In this document: piece after piece, positions 1 to 10,722 of the stretch
Numbering within the stretch: position 1 is the first letter of the stretch
How the letters are laid out: every line of letters begins with the position of its first letter
Assembly: GCF_000430045.1 (NCBI RefSeq)
Contig: NZ_KE387023.1
Location: 2,715,535 to 2,779,534 of the forward strand
Origin: Calidithermus chliarophilus DSM 9957
GTDB lineage: Bacteria > Deinococcota > Deinococci > Deinococcales > Thermaceae
Direction of reading: 5' to 3'
Length of the DNA: 64,000 bases
Translations under genes and position numbers: made by a program
Notes under the pieces: generated by a model
Database searches by the model: none
Told to the model about the DNA's origin: nothing
Seen by the model: only the letters and a program-made list of their open reading frames with translations

Positions 1-2
1 GC

Positions 3-170
3 ACCCGCGAGAGCGGCGTGTGGGTGATCGAGGAGTACACCTACTGGCACGCCGTCAACGAGGAGTACTCGGGCAAGCTTCAGCTCGCCCAGATGGACAC
101 TGCCTACGCCCAGGCCCGCGAAGCCACCGACTGGGCCCGGCTGCTCGGCACGAAGGAGGTCGTTGGATGA
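3..170 (+). CDS. C-terminal end of an unrecognised protein (partial)
   Basis: The window opens inside a coding frame that reads without a stop from base 3 to the TGA at 168-170, giving 55 residues rich in charged and aromatic residues (it contains EEYTYWHAVNEEYSGKLQL and ends LLGTKEVVG). The stop overlaps the ATG of the next lipoprotein gene by four bases (ATGA), so the two are translationally coupled and probably work together. I do not recognise the family, and the start lies outside the window. Confidence 0.7.
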   Translation, partial: TRESGVWVIEEYTYWHAVNEEYSGKLQLAQMDTAYAQAREATDWARLLGTKEVVG

Positions 171-649
171 GGAAAGCCCTCGGGTTGTTGTTCGTCCTGG
201 TTCTGGCCCTGAGCGCCTGCGCGCCGCAGATCGAGACCGGCAAAGGCGAGATGGTCTTCGAGGCCGTCAGCGCCGGCACCGACGCCCTGGTCAGCCGCAC
301 CGACCCCACCTACCGCCCCGACGTGACCGCGCCCTTCGCCGCCGAGCTGGCCGTGTTCTACTCGGTGCGGGTCACGACCCCGGCGGGTTACAGCCCCTTC
401 ACCATCGTGCAGCAGCCCTCCAACCCGCGCGAGGTGCGCGCCACGTACGTGGCGCGGAAGGTGGACGCCCAGGGCAAGGTGCTGGGCACGGTCGAGATGT
501 CGTGGCTGGTGCGCGAGCGCGGCCAGGGCATGGTGAGCGTGTTCCTCACCAGCCGCAGCGACGACCCTCAGGTGGACGTGCGGGCGCTGGAGGCCCAGGC
601 GTTGAGCCACCTCACCTCGCGCTTCCGCCTGCTGGCGAGCGGGCGCTGA
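167..649 (+). CDS. Small lipoprotein of unknown function
   Basis: 160 residues. The N-terminus has two basic residues, a hydrophobic stretch and a lipobox LSAC with the modified Cys at residue 18, so it should be a lipid-anchored envelope protein. I chose the ATG at 167 because the signal peptide starts there; the reading frame stays open further upstream but that part has no coding character. The remainder is a soluble beta-rich-looking domain that I do not recognise. Its start overlaps the stop of the preceding unknown gene, which suggests a two-gene unit. Confidence 0.75.
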   Translation: MRKALGLLFVLVLALSACAPQIETGKGEMVFEAVSAGTDALVSRTDPTYRPDVTAPFAAELAVFYSVRVTTPAGYSPFTIVQQPSNPREVRATYVARKVDAQGKVLGTVEMSWLVRERGQGMVSVFLTSRSDDPQVDVRALEAQALSHLTSRFRLLASGR

Positions 650-660
650 CGAACGGGAAG

Positions 661-718
661 GCGGTAAGCCCTGAGCCCTGAGCCGGAGACTGCTCGTTTG
701 TCGCTCCGGGCTTACCGC
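661..718. other. Inverted repeat, 11-bp perfect arms
   Basis: The arms 661-671 (GCGGTAAGCCC) and 708-718 are exact reverse complements separated by 36 bases, between the lipoprotein stop and the threonine deaminase start. There is no T-run after either arm, so an intrinsic terminator is not well supported. It could be a processed RNA structure or a remnant of a mobile repeat. Confidence 0.45.
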
Positions 719-764
719 TGATCGCCTGCTTCCTCACCACCCCACACCCCAGAACCGTCATCCT

Positions 765-1997
765 ATGTCCATCCAGCTATCCGACATCCAGGCCGCTCAG
801 GAGCTCTTGCGGGGCATCATCGCTCCCACGCCGCTGCTGGCCGACGAGGCGCTTTCCAAGGAGCTCGGCTCGAGGGCCTACGTCAAGGCCGAGTGCCTGC
901 AGAAGAGCGGCTCGTTCAAGATCCGCGGGGCCTACAACAAGATCAGCCACCTCACGAAGGAGGAGAAGGCCCGGGGCGTGATCGCGCCCTCCGCGGGCAA
1001 CCACGCGCAGGGCGTGGCGCTGGCGGCCAAGCTCCACGGCATCCGCGCGGTGATCGTGATGCCGCAGTACGCCCCGCTCACCAAGGTCAGGGCCACCCAG
1101 GCCTTGGGGGCCGAGGTAGTGCTCTCCGGCCTTTCCTTCGACGACGCCGCCGCGCACGCCCGCGAGCTGGCCCAGCAGCACGGCTACACCTGGGTCCACG
1201 CCTTCGACGACGAGCGGGTGATCGCGGGGCAGGGCACCATCGGCCTCGAGATCCTCGCCGCGCTCCCCGAGGTGAGCACCCTGGTGGTGCCCATCGGGGG
1301 CGGGGGCCTCGTCTCCGGCATCGCCGTCGCCGCCAAGAGCCTCAAGCCTTCGGTGCGGGTGGTAGGGGTGCAGGCCGCGGGCTGTGCGCCGGTGCGGCCT
1401 TCGCTCGAGGCCGGCCACCCCATCGCCGTCACCGCCGCCCAGACCATCGCCGACGGCATCGCGGTCAAGCGCCCCGGCGACCTGACCCTGCCCCTGATCC
1501 GCCAGCACGTGGACGACGTGGTCGAGGTCAGCGACGACGAGATCGCCCGCGGCATCTTCCACTGCGCCCAGTACAGCAAGCTGGTGGTCGAAGGCGCGGG
1601 CGCCGCGGGCATGGCCGCCCTGCTGGCCGGGAAAGTCCCGGTGCGCCCCGACGACGTGGTCTGCACCGTGCTGTGCGGCGGCAACATCGACGGCAACCTC
1701 CTGGCCCGCGTCATCGAGCAGGTGCTGGTGCGCCAGGGCCGCTACATCCTGCTCAAGCTCTCCCTGGTAGACCGCCCCGGCGCCCTGGCCCGCATCATCG
1801 AGAAGGTGGCCGAGGCCGGGGCCAACGTCGTGGACATCTTCCACCGCCGCGCCCTCTGGCTGGCCCCGCTGGGCAAGGTAGGCGTGGAACTAGTGCTCGA
1901 GGTGCGCGACGACGAGCACGGCCGCGAGGTGGTGCAGCGCCTCGAGGCCGCCGGCTACCACGTCGAGCGCGAGGGCCTGGGTCTTTGGCCGGAGTAA
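765..1997 (+). CDS. ilvA: Threonine ammonia-lyase with one ACT domain
   Basis: 410 residues. It deaminates L-threonine to 2-oxobutanoate, the first step of isoleucine synthesis. The PLP lysine is K52 in SGSFKIRGAYN, and the phosphate-binding glycine loop VPIGGGGLVSG lies near residues 174-186. The C-terminal 80 residues (from about 327, starting ILLKLSLVDRPGALARI) form a single ACT domain. This is the one-ACT form common in thermophiles and Gram-positives, between the E. coli biosynthetic enzyme (two ACT-like units) and the catabolic enzyme (none). Allosteric control by branched-chain amino acids is likely from the ACT domain. A 28-nt palindrome follows the stop. Confidence 0.93.
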   Translation: MSIQLSDIQAAQELLRGIIAPTPLLADEALSKELGSRAYVKAECLQKSGSFKIRGAYNKISHLTKEEKARGVIAPSAGNHAQGVALAAKLHGIRAVIVMPQYAPLTKVRATQALGAEVVLSGLSFDDAAAHARELAQQHGYTWVHAFDDERVIAGQGTIGLEILAALPEVSTLVVPIGGGGLVSGIAVAAKSLKPSVRVVGVQAAGCAPVRPSLEAGHPIAVTAAQTIADGIAVKRPGDLTLPLIRQHVDDVVEVSDDEIARGIFHCAQYSKLVVEGAGAAGMAALLAGKVPVRPDDVVCTVLCGGNIDGNLLARVIEQVLVRQGRYILLKLSLVDRPGALARIIEKVAEAGANVVDIFHRRALWLAPLGKVGVELVLEVRDDEHGREVVQRLEAAGYHVEREGLGLWPE

Positions 1998-2021
1998 ACC
2001 CGCAAGCCCGGCAAAAGGAGC

Positions 2022-2049
2022 GTAGGGGCGCAGCGCGCTGCGCCCCTAC
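2022..2049. repeat. 28-nt perfect palindrome (GTAGGG...CCCTAC family)
   Basis: A perfect palindrome whose outer bases are GTAGGG and CCCTAC around the core GCGCAGCGCGCTGCGC. It sits 25 bases after the ilvA stop and 32 bases before the first degenerate CRISPR repeat. A second 28-nt palindrome with the same ends but a different core is at 38821-38848. It may end the ilvA transcript, but no T-run follows on the plus strand. Confidence 0.7.
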
Positions 2050-2081
2050 GGCGTTGCATGACCACACGCACCCCAAGCGTG

Positions 2082-2655
2082 TGGCCGTCCCCGTGTGTGC
2101 GGGGAAAACGTCAGCAACCTCTTCGGCTAGATCGAGCCCTACGGTTCATCCCCACGTGTGCGGGGGAAACTCCTCGAGGCGCTTGCGCTGGGCATCGAGG
2201 GCCGGTTCATCCCCGCGTGTGCGGGGAAAACGCGGCCTGGACCGTCAAGCAGCAGGCCGAGCTGGGTTCATCCCCGCGTGTGCGGGGAAAACGGCATCCC
2301 CCAGCACCACTTCGTCATCGAGAACGGTTCATCCCCGCGTGTGCGGGGAAAACGCTAAACTGCGGCCGTCCATTCCAGTGGGCTCCGGTTCATCCCCGCG
2401 TGTGCGGGGAAAACGTTACGCCGCAGCCAAGAAGATGTGGCTGCCCGGTTCATCCCCGCGTGTGCGGGGAAAACGTTCGCCGGGCAGGATGCGCCCCCAG
2501 TTGGCCGGTTCATCCCCGCGTGTGCGGGGAAAACGTGTTCCTTCCGCATTTCGCTCTGCTGCATACGGTTCATCCCCGCGTGTGCGGGGAAAACCACGGG
2601 GTGGCGGCGCTGCGGCTGGGGCGGCGCGGTTCATCCCCGCGTGTGCGGGGAAAAC
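2082..2655 (-). CRISPR. Type I-E CRISPR array, 10 repeats, 9 spacers, no cas genes nearby
   Basis: Repeats of 28 bases start at 2082, 2143, 2204, 2265, 2326, 2387, 2447, 2507, 2567 and 2628, with spacers of 32-33 bases. Read on the minus strand the repeat begins GTTTTCCCCGCACACGCGGG and ends ATGAACC, the canonical I-E form with a hairpin followed by the 3' part that becomes the crRNA 5' handle, so transcription runs right to left. The repeat at 2082 has five mismatches and the one at 2143 has two; decayed repeats mark the old, leader-distal end, which agrees with that orientation. No cas gene lies in the window, so the interference proteins must be encoded elsewhere or be absent. Confidence 0.95.
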
Positions 2656-2779
2656 ACTTGGTTCCACCAAGCAAAACTGCCCCTCGAGCCCCCGGAAGTG
2701 TCGGCTGAGTTTTCAAGGTGCGCTTCGGGTAGGACCCTGAAGCCATTATGCCATCGGGGGTGCGCTCGAGGCCCGGTGT
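2656..2779 (-). promoter_or_regulatory. Probable CRISPR leader
   Basis: Non-coding DNA between the newest (rightmost) repeat and the divergent aminotransferase promoter. Orientation of the array places the leader and crRNA promoter here. It contains a small hairpin (CTTGG TTCCA CCAAG) next to the first repeat. I see no clear -35/-10 pair, so the call rests on position. Confidence 0.45.
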
Positions 2780-2785
2780 TAGAAT
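2780..2785 (+). promoter_or_regulatory. -10 element TAGAAT, leaderless start of aminotransferase
   Basis: TAGAAT lies 7 bases before the ATG at 2793, so transcription should begin at or next to the start codon. Confidence 0.6.
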
Positions 2786-2792
2786 CGCCCTG

Positions 2793-4028
2793 ATGGAAGC
2801 TTTCAACTGGTACGAGAAGCACGTGAACCCCGGGCTCGCGGGCCTGCTCCGCTTTACCGGGCTCGACAAGGTGGAATCCCACGCCGAAGGGGTTTACGTG
2901 TGGGACACCGAGGGCAAGCGGTACCTGGACTTCTTGGGGCTCTACGGCACGCTCTCGCTGGGGCACCGGCACCCCCGGGTGGTCGAGGCGGTCAAGGCCC
3001 AGCTCGACCGCATGCCCATGTCGGTGCGGGTGATGGTCTCCGAGCCCACGGCCCGCCTGGCCCACCGGCTGGCCGAGATCACCCCCGGCGACCTCTCGAT
3101 GGTGTTCTTCGGCAACTCGGGCGCCGAGGCCGTGGAGGCCGCGCTCAAGTTCGCCCGCATCCACACCAAACGGCCCGGGTTCATCACCACCAAGAACGGC
3201 TACCACGGCAAGACCTACGGGGCGCTCTCCGTGACGCCCAAGGAACACTACCAGCTCCCGGCGGCCCCGCTGGTGCCGGGCGTGACGGTGGTGCCCTTCG
3301 GCGACGCGAAGGCCGTCGAGGAGGCCATTGGGCCCGACACAGCGGCGGTGATCCTCGAGCCCATCCAGGGCGAGGGCGGCATCCGGATCCCGCCGGAGGG
3401 CTACCTGCGCGAGGTGCGGCGCATCACCCGCGAGAAGGGCGTGCTGCTCATCGTCGATGAGGTGCAGACCGGCCTGGGGCGCACCGGCAAGCTGTGGGGC
3501 GTGGACTGGGAGGGCGTCGAGCCCGACATCCTCACCAGCGCGAAGGCTTTGGGCGGGGGCGTGATGCCCATCAGCGCCACCATCGTGCGCCCCGAGATCT
3601 TCGAGGTTTACAAGCACGAGCCCCTGATCCACTCCACCACCTTCGGCGGCAACCCGCTCGCCGCGGCGGCGGCCCTGGCGGCCATCGAGGTGACCCTGGA
3701 GCAAGACCTCCCGGCCCGCGCCCAGGAGATGGGCCAGTACCTCATGGCCTCCTTGAAGCAGCTCTGGGACGCCTACCCCGAGTTCATCGAGGAGGTGCGC
3801 GGCCGCGGCCTGATGGTGGGCCTCGAGTTCACCGACGCCGACATCGGCGCGCTGGTGGTGGCCGAGCTCGCCACCCGGGGCATCCTCACCGCCTTCGGGC
3901 TCAACAACCCCAAGGTGGTGCGCCTCGAGCCCCCCCTCATCGTGGAGAAGGAGCACATCGACCAAGCCGTCGAGGCGCTGGGGGAGAGCCTGGCGGCGAC
4001 CAAGGTGGCGCTCGAGGGGGTGCTGTAA
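2793..4028 (+). CDS. Class III PLP aminotransferase (putrescine/ornithine family)
   Basis: 411 residues. The protein transfers an amino group from an omega- or delta-amine to 2-oxoglutarate or pyruvate. The PLP lysine is K251 in ILTSAKALGGGVMP, preceded by the aspartate motif LLIVDEVQTGLGRTG. The N-terminal part, with FLGLYGTLSLGHRHPRVVEA and FFGNSGAEAVEAALKFAR, resembles putrescine aminotransferases more than acetylornithine enzymes, but substrate cannot be fixed by eye. I chose the ATG at 2793 because a TAGAAT element lies 7 bases upstream; the open frame continues to 2748 without coding character. It stands alone, divergent from the CRISPR leader. Confidence 0.85.
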   Translation: MEAFNWYEKHVNPGLAGLLRFTGLDKVESHAEGVYVWDTEGKRYLDFLGLYGTLSLGHRHPRVVEAVKAQLDRMPMSVRVMVSEPTARLAHRLAEITPGDLSMVFFGNSGAEAVEAALKFARIHTKRPGFITTKNGYHGKTYGALSVTPKEHYQLPAAPLVPGVTVVPFGDAKAVEEAIGPDTAAVILEPIQGEGGIRIPPEGYLREVRRITREKGVLLIVDEVQTGLGRTGKLWGVDWEGVEPDILTSAKALGGGVMPISATIVRPEIFEVYKHEPLIHSTTFGGNPLAAAAALAAIEVTLEQDLPARAQEMGQYLMASLKQLWDAYPEFIEEVRGRGLMVGLEFTDADIGALVVAELATRGILTAFGLNNPKVVRLEPPLIVEKEHIDQAVEALGESLAATKVALEGVL

Positions 4029-4218
4029 CGGGGACCTCGAGGGCCCAAGGCCGAGGGCGAACGAGGGCTTGGGGCGCGGTAAGGGGCTCACGGGAAGAGC
4101 TTTCGACCCCAGGCTCCCCGCCCCGCGCCGGCGGCTGAAAGCTGATTGCTCATGAACTATCGTGTACACTGCTGTCGTAGCGTCGTTCGAGCCTCAGATC
4201 TCACGACAGCACGCTGAC

Positions 4219-6687
<2,469 letters not shown>

Positions 6688-6697
6688 GCCGTTGGGC

Positions 6698-7288
6698 ATG
6701 CAAGTCATCGGCCTGACCGGCAGCATCGGCAGCGGCAAGAGCACCGTGGCGCAGATCCTGCGCGAACTCGGCGTCACGGTGCTCGACGCCGACGCCTTCG
6801 CCCGCGAGGGGGCCGGGGTGCTGCGCGAGGCCATCTGCCGGCGCTTCCCCGAGGCCTGCGCCGGGGGAGAGCTCGACCGGCGCCGCCTGGGCCAGATCGT
6901 CTTCGCCGACCCCGAGGCCAAGCGCGACCTCGAGGCCCTCCTGCACCCCTACGTGCGCGCGCGCATGGCCGAGGCCACCCGTCAGGCCGAGGAGCGGGGG
7001 GAAAGCCTCGTGGTGCAGGACATCCCGCTGCTCTTCGAGACGGGCCGGGAGCGCGACTTCGCCGGGGTGCTGGCGGTGCTGGCCCCCACGGAGCTACGCC
7101 GGGAGCGGGTGCAGGCCCGCAGCGGCCTGAGCGCGGCCGAGTTCGCCGCCCGCGACGCCAACCAGCTTCCCCAGGAGGAGAAGGCCCGGCGGGCCACCTG
7201 GGTCATCTGGAACGACCGCGACCTCGCGGCGCTGCGGGCGCGGGTGCAGGGCTGGCTCGAGGAGGTGCGCCGTGAAGCTCGTGCATGA
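6698..7288 (+). CDS. coaE: Dephospho-CoA kinase
   Basis: 196 residues. Phosphorylates the ribose 3' hydroxyl of dephospho-CoA in the last step of CoA synthesis. The P-loop GSIGSGKST is at residues 8-16, followed by VLDADAFARE (substrate-binding Asp) and VVQDIPLLFETGRE. It starts 10 bases after the RNase R stop, and its last 17 bases overlap the start of the next gene, so rnr, coaE and the binding protein probably form one operon. An in-frame TTG six bases upstream is possible, but the ATG fits the family N-terminus. Confidence 0.93.
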   Translation: MQVIGLTGSIGSGKSTVAQILRELGVTVLDADAFAREGAGVLREAICRRFPEACAGGELDRRRLGQIVFADPEAKRDLEALLHPYVRARMAEATRQAEERGESLVVQDIPLLFETGRERDFAGVLAVLAPTELRRERVQARSGLSAAEFAARDANQLPQEEKARRATWVIWNDRDLAALRARVQGWLEEVRREARA

Positions 7289-8066
7289 CTGGCTGGGCCC
7301 CGTCGAACTGCCCGACTCGGCCCGCCGCATCGTCTCGCTGGCCCCCAACGCCACCGAGACCCTCTTCGCGCTGGGCCTGGGCGAGCGCGTGGTGGGGCGA
7401 AGCGCCTTCTGCTACCGCCCGGCGGCTACGCTGGCGCTGCCGGTGGTCTCGAGCTACACCCGCGTGCGCTGGGAGCTGCTGCGCGGCCTCGAGCCCGACC
7501 TGGTGCTCGTCAGCACCGGTGTGCAGCGGGGGCTGCTGGAGGAGCTGCGCCAGGGCGGGGTCCCGGTCTTCCCGGTGCCGCTGCCCCAGAGCCCCTACGG
7601 CATCCTGGAGAACACCGTGCTGCTGGGCGAGCTGCTGGGGGTGGGGGAGGCGGCCTCGAGGCTGTGCGCCCGGCTGGCCGAGCAGTACGCCCAGCTTGCG
7701 GGCATCCTGCCGCCGCTGCGGGTCTACCTCGAGTTCGACCTAGGCGGCCCCGTGACCGTCGGCCGGGGCAGCTACGTGGGCGAGGCGCTGCGCCACCTGG
7801 GCCTCGTCAACGTCTTCGCCGGCCACCCCCAGAGCTACTTCACCCCCGACCTCGACGCCGTCGCGGCCCTGCGCCCCGACCTGGTGATCTACGAGCCCAA
7901 ACCCCACCGCTCGCGGGCCCACGAACGGGCCGCCGCCCTGATGGACACGCGGGGCTGGGCCTATCCCCTGGTCGTCACCGGCGGGGACGAGCTGGCGCAC
8001 TACGGCCCGCTGTTCTTCGACTACCTCGCGCAGCTCGAACGCCGGCTCGAGCGCCTCGAGCTTTGA
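7272..8066 (+). CDS. BtuF-like helical-backbone metal/cobalamin receptor domain protein, no signal peptide
   Basis: 264 residues starting with GTG inside the end of coaE. The sequence has the pattern of type III periplasmic binding proteins for cobalamin or iron chelates: RRIVSLAPNATETLFALGLG near the N-terminus, GLEPDLVLVSTG, and a C-terminal lobe with VGEALRHLGLVNVF and LRPDLVIYEPK. Unlike transporter-associated BtuF it lacks a signal peptide or lipobox, and no permease gene is adjacent. It may be a cytoplasmic relative that binds a corrinoid or another ligand. MetH and a B12-binding mutase subunit elsewhere in the window show that the cell uses cobalamin. Confidence 0.75.
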   Translation: MKLVHDWLGPVELPDSARRIVSLAPNATETLFALGLGERVVGRSAFCYRPAATLALPVVSSYTRVRWELLRGLEPDLVLVSTGVQRGLLEELRQGGVPVFPVPLPQSPYGILENTVLLGELLGVGEAASRLCARLAEQYAQLAGILPPLRVYLEFDLGGPVTVGRGSYVGEALRHLGLVNVFAGHPQSYFTPDLDAVAALRPDLVIYEPKPHRSRAHERAAALMDTRGWAYPLVVTGGDELAHYGPLFFDYLAQLERRLERLEL

Positions 8067-8129
8067 GCGGGCCTCGAGGGCGCGGCCCGGGTAGTATCAT
8101 TAACCTATGCGCTCAGCGCGAGGGACGTT

Positions 8130-10520
8130 ATGTCCGAGGGAGTAGATCCCGCTTCATCAAGTGGCGACCGCGAGTTTTATTCACTGAGTCTTCAGGTTTC
8201 GGAAACCCTCCTGAAGCAGCCTTCCAGTGCACACGTGCTGGAGAACGGCCTGCAGGAGATCGCCGGCCTGCTGCATGCCGACATGGCCCTGCTGCACCTG
8301 AGGTCCGCAGAAGGCTTCGGGCTGGCCGCCGCCTACGGCTTGGAGGGCGTGCCGGCCGTACACCGGCTGCAGCAGCCTGAGCCCGAGGAACTGGACGTCC
8401 TTGCCCTGGGGCGCTGGCTCGAGTGGAAGCTCCCGGGGGACTACCGCGGCCCGGCGGAGAACAATTACCACCTGCTGGGGGCCGAGCACGCCATCTCGGT
8501 GGGCCTGCGGGCGGGCCCGGAGCTGGTGGGCTACGCCGCCTTCCTGTTCAGGGTCTGGGCCGACCGCAACGCGATGATGTCGGCCTTGAGCACGCTGGGG
8601 GCCATCTGGGGGCTGCAGTACGAGCGGCTCCTCGAGTCCGAGCGGCGCGGCAGGGCCGAGGAACAGCTCCGCCTCTACGCCACGGCGCTCGACAACCTCA
8701 ACGAGCTCGTCATCGTCGCCGAGGCCGACCCCAAGAACCCCTCGGACTCCCGCATCACCTACGTCAACCAGCGCATCAAGGAGAAGACCGGCTACGACCC
8801 CGAGGACCTGCTGGGCCAGACGCCGCGCATCCTGCAAGGCCCCGGGACCGACCGCGCCGAGGTCAACCGGATGAAGGTCAAGCTGCGGCGCTTCGAGCCG
8901 GTCTCGGGGGAGCTGCTCAACTACCGCAAGGACGGCACCCCCTACTGGGTGTTCATCAGCGTCCACCCCTTCTCCAGCACCGGGGGCCGCCCCACGCACT
9001 TCGTTTCGGTCCAGACCGACATCACCGAGCGCCGGCAGGCCGAGGAGGTGCTGCGCGAGCGGGAGGCGCGGCTGCGCACCATCGTGGAGAGCGAGCCGGA
9101 GTGCGTCAAGATCGTCGCCACCGACGGCACGCTGCTGGAGATGAACCCCGCCGGCCTGCGCATGATCGAGGCCGACGACGGCGCCCAGGTCATCGGGAAG
9201 CCGGCCAGCGAGCTCATCCACCCCGACGACCGGCCTGCCTTCGCCGAGCTCCACGAGCGGGCCTGCCGCGGGGAAGTGGGCGAGCTCGAGTTCCGCATCA
9301 TAGGGCTCAAAGGCACCGTGCGCTGGCTCGAGACGCACTCGGCCCCGCTGCGCGACGCCAAAGGCGTCATCACCTCAGTGCTGAGCGTGACCCGCGACGT
9401 CACCGAGCAGCGGGCCGCCGCCGCGCTGGCCGACGAGTACCGGCAGAGGCTCGAGACCGAGATCGGGCGACTTCAGGCCCTGCGCCACATCGACCGCAGC
9501 ATCACCGGCAGCGCCGACATCCGCCTCACGGCCGCGACGCTGCTCGAGCAGATGAGCCGCCAGTTGGGGGTGCGGCGCGGCGGGCTCTTCCGGGTGCTCC
9601 CCGGTACGCTGCTGCTGGAGTCGGTCGCGTACATCGGCCTGAGCATCGACTTGGGGGATGGCGAGCGCGTCGCGGAGGTGGCGGTCCAGGCCATGCGGCG
9701 GCGGGAGGTGCTCGAGGTGCCCCTGCCTCACCCGCCCAGCAACGGGTCGGGGCATCCGAACGGCGCGGCCATCCTGGTGCTGGTGCCCCTGATCATCAAG
9801 GGCCTGGTCAAGGGGGTGCTGGCGGCGCAATACCCCTACCCCGGGGAGGTCGAGGCCGGCTGGAAGGAGTTCTTGCACGTGCTCGGCGGCCAGGCCGCCA
9901 TCGCCCTCGAGTCGAGCGAGCTGTTCGAGGAACTCCAGCGCTCCAACACCGAGGTGTTCTACGCCTACGACCAGACCATCGAGGGCTGGGCCCGCGCCCT
10001 GGACCTGCGCGACCGCGAGACCGAGGGCCACTCCCGCCGCGTCACCGACCTCACCGTACAGTTGGCCCTGGCGATGGGCTACCGCAGCGGCGACCTGGTG
10101 CACATCCGCCGCGGGGCACTGCTGCACGACATCGGCAAGATGGGCGTCCCCGACCACATCCTGCAGAAGCCCGGACCCCTCACCCCCGAGGAGTGGGAGG
10201 TCATGAAGAACCACACCACGCTGGGTTACCACCTGCTGCGGTCCATCGAGTTCCTGCGCCCCGCCCTCGACATCCCCTACTGCCACCACGAGCGTTGGGA
10301 CGGCTCGGGCTACCCGCGGGGCCTCAAGGGCGAGGAGATCCCCCTGGCGGCCCGGATGTTCGCGGTCGTGGACGTCTTCGACGCGCTCAGCTCCGACCGG
10401 CCCTACCGCAAGGCCTGGCCGCGCGAGCAGGTGCTCGAGCACATCCGGCAGAGCGCGGGCACCCACTTCGACCCCGCGGTGGTCGAGGCGTTCACCAAGA
10501 TGCTGGGCAAGGCCAACTAG
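8130..10520 (+). CDS. Multi-sensor HD-GYP protein (GAF-PAS-PAS-GAF-HD-GYP)
   Basis: 796 residues, predicted cytoplasmic c-di-GMP phosphodiesterase. Order: an N-terminal GAF-like domain (about 25-170), a PAS domain with PAC motif (about 175-300; YVNQRIKEKTGYDPEDLLGQ, SVQTDITERRQAEE), a second PAS (about 305-430; VTRDVTEQRAAAA), a GAF domain (about 440-615) and HD-GYP (about 620-796). The catalytic HD pair is H666-D667 in HDIGKMG, and the signature HHERWDGSGYP has its GYP at 727-729, so the active site is intact. A TAGTAT box near 8092 could be the promoter. The GAF-PAS input suggests that small ligands or redox state tune c-di-GMP breakdown; the ligand is unknown. Confidence 0.88.
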   Translation: MSEGVDPASSSGDREFYSLSLQVSETLLKQPSSAHVLENGLQEIAGLLHADMALLHLRSAEGFGLAAAYGLEGVPAVHRLQQPEPEELDVLALGRWLEWKLPGDYRGPAENNYHLLGAEHAISVGLRAGPELVGYAAFLFRVWADRNAMMSALSTLGAIWGLQYERLLESERRGRAEEQLRLYATALDNLNELVIVAEADPKNPSDSRITYVNQRIKEKTGYDPEDLLGQTPRILQGPGTDRAEVNRMKVKLRRFEPVSGELLNYRKDGTPYWVFISVHPFSSTGGRPTHFVSVQTDITERRQAEEVLREREARLRTIVESEPECVKIVATDGTLLEMNPAGLRMIEADDGAQVIGKPASELIHPDDRPAFAELHERACRGEVGELEFRIIGLKGTVRWLETHSAPLRDAKGVITSVLSVTRDVTEQRAAAALADEYRQRLETEIGRLQALRHIDRSITGSADIRLTAATLLEQMSRQLGVRRGGLFRVLPGTLLLESVAYIGLSIDLGDGERVAEVAVQAMRRREVLEVPLPHPPSNGSGHPNGAAILVLVPLIIKGLVKGVLAAQYPYPGEVEAGWKEFLHVLGGQAAIALESSELFEELQRSNTEVFYAYDQTIEGWARALDLRDRETEGHSRRVTDLTVQLALAMGYRSGDLVHIRRGALLHDIGKMGVPDHILQKPGPLTPEEWEVMKNHTTLGYHLLRSIEFLRPALDIPYCHHERWDGSGYPRGLKGEEIPLAARMFAVVDVFDALSSDRPYRKAWPREQVLEHIRQSAGTHFDPAVVEAFTKMLGKAN

Positions 10521-10537
10521 AGCGCTTCCCACGGATA

Positions 10538-10615
10538 CCTGCCACGGCACGTCAAACCCCGGCGGCTGTGCGGTGGCCTTGCGACCACGTCCGCCGTCGG
10601 GTGCCCCGTGGCAGG
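10538..10615. other. Long-range inverted repeat between HD-GYP gene and regulator
   Basis: CCTGCCACGG at 10538-10547 and its exact reverse complement at 10606-10615 bracket a GC-rich 58-base interval in the 202-base gap before the next gene. Role unknown; it could fold in the 3' untranslated region or be a regulator site. Confidence 0.4.
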
Positions 10616-10722
10616 GTTCACAACGCCCGGGGTTGGTTGTAACCTGTCCATGCAAAGCCGCCGAGGGAGTAGGATGGTCGGTAGTCAGAGGCGTCGTGAA
10701 GTCTGAGGAGGGCGTTGCGCGA

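Noticed and set aside
2022..2081. Leader of the CRISPR array on the left side
   Set aside because: The I-E repeat reads canonically on the minus strand and the degenerate repeats are on the left, so the leader must be on the right.
2058..2708. Long open frames across the CRISPR array on both strands with repeated peptide units (VHPRVCGEN, FPRTRGDEP)
   Set aside because: They are translations of CRISPR repeats; the 61-base period and decayed left repeats show a non-coding array.
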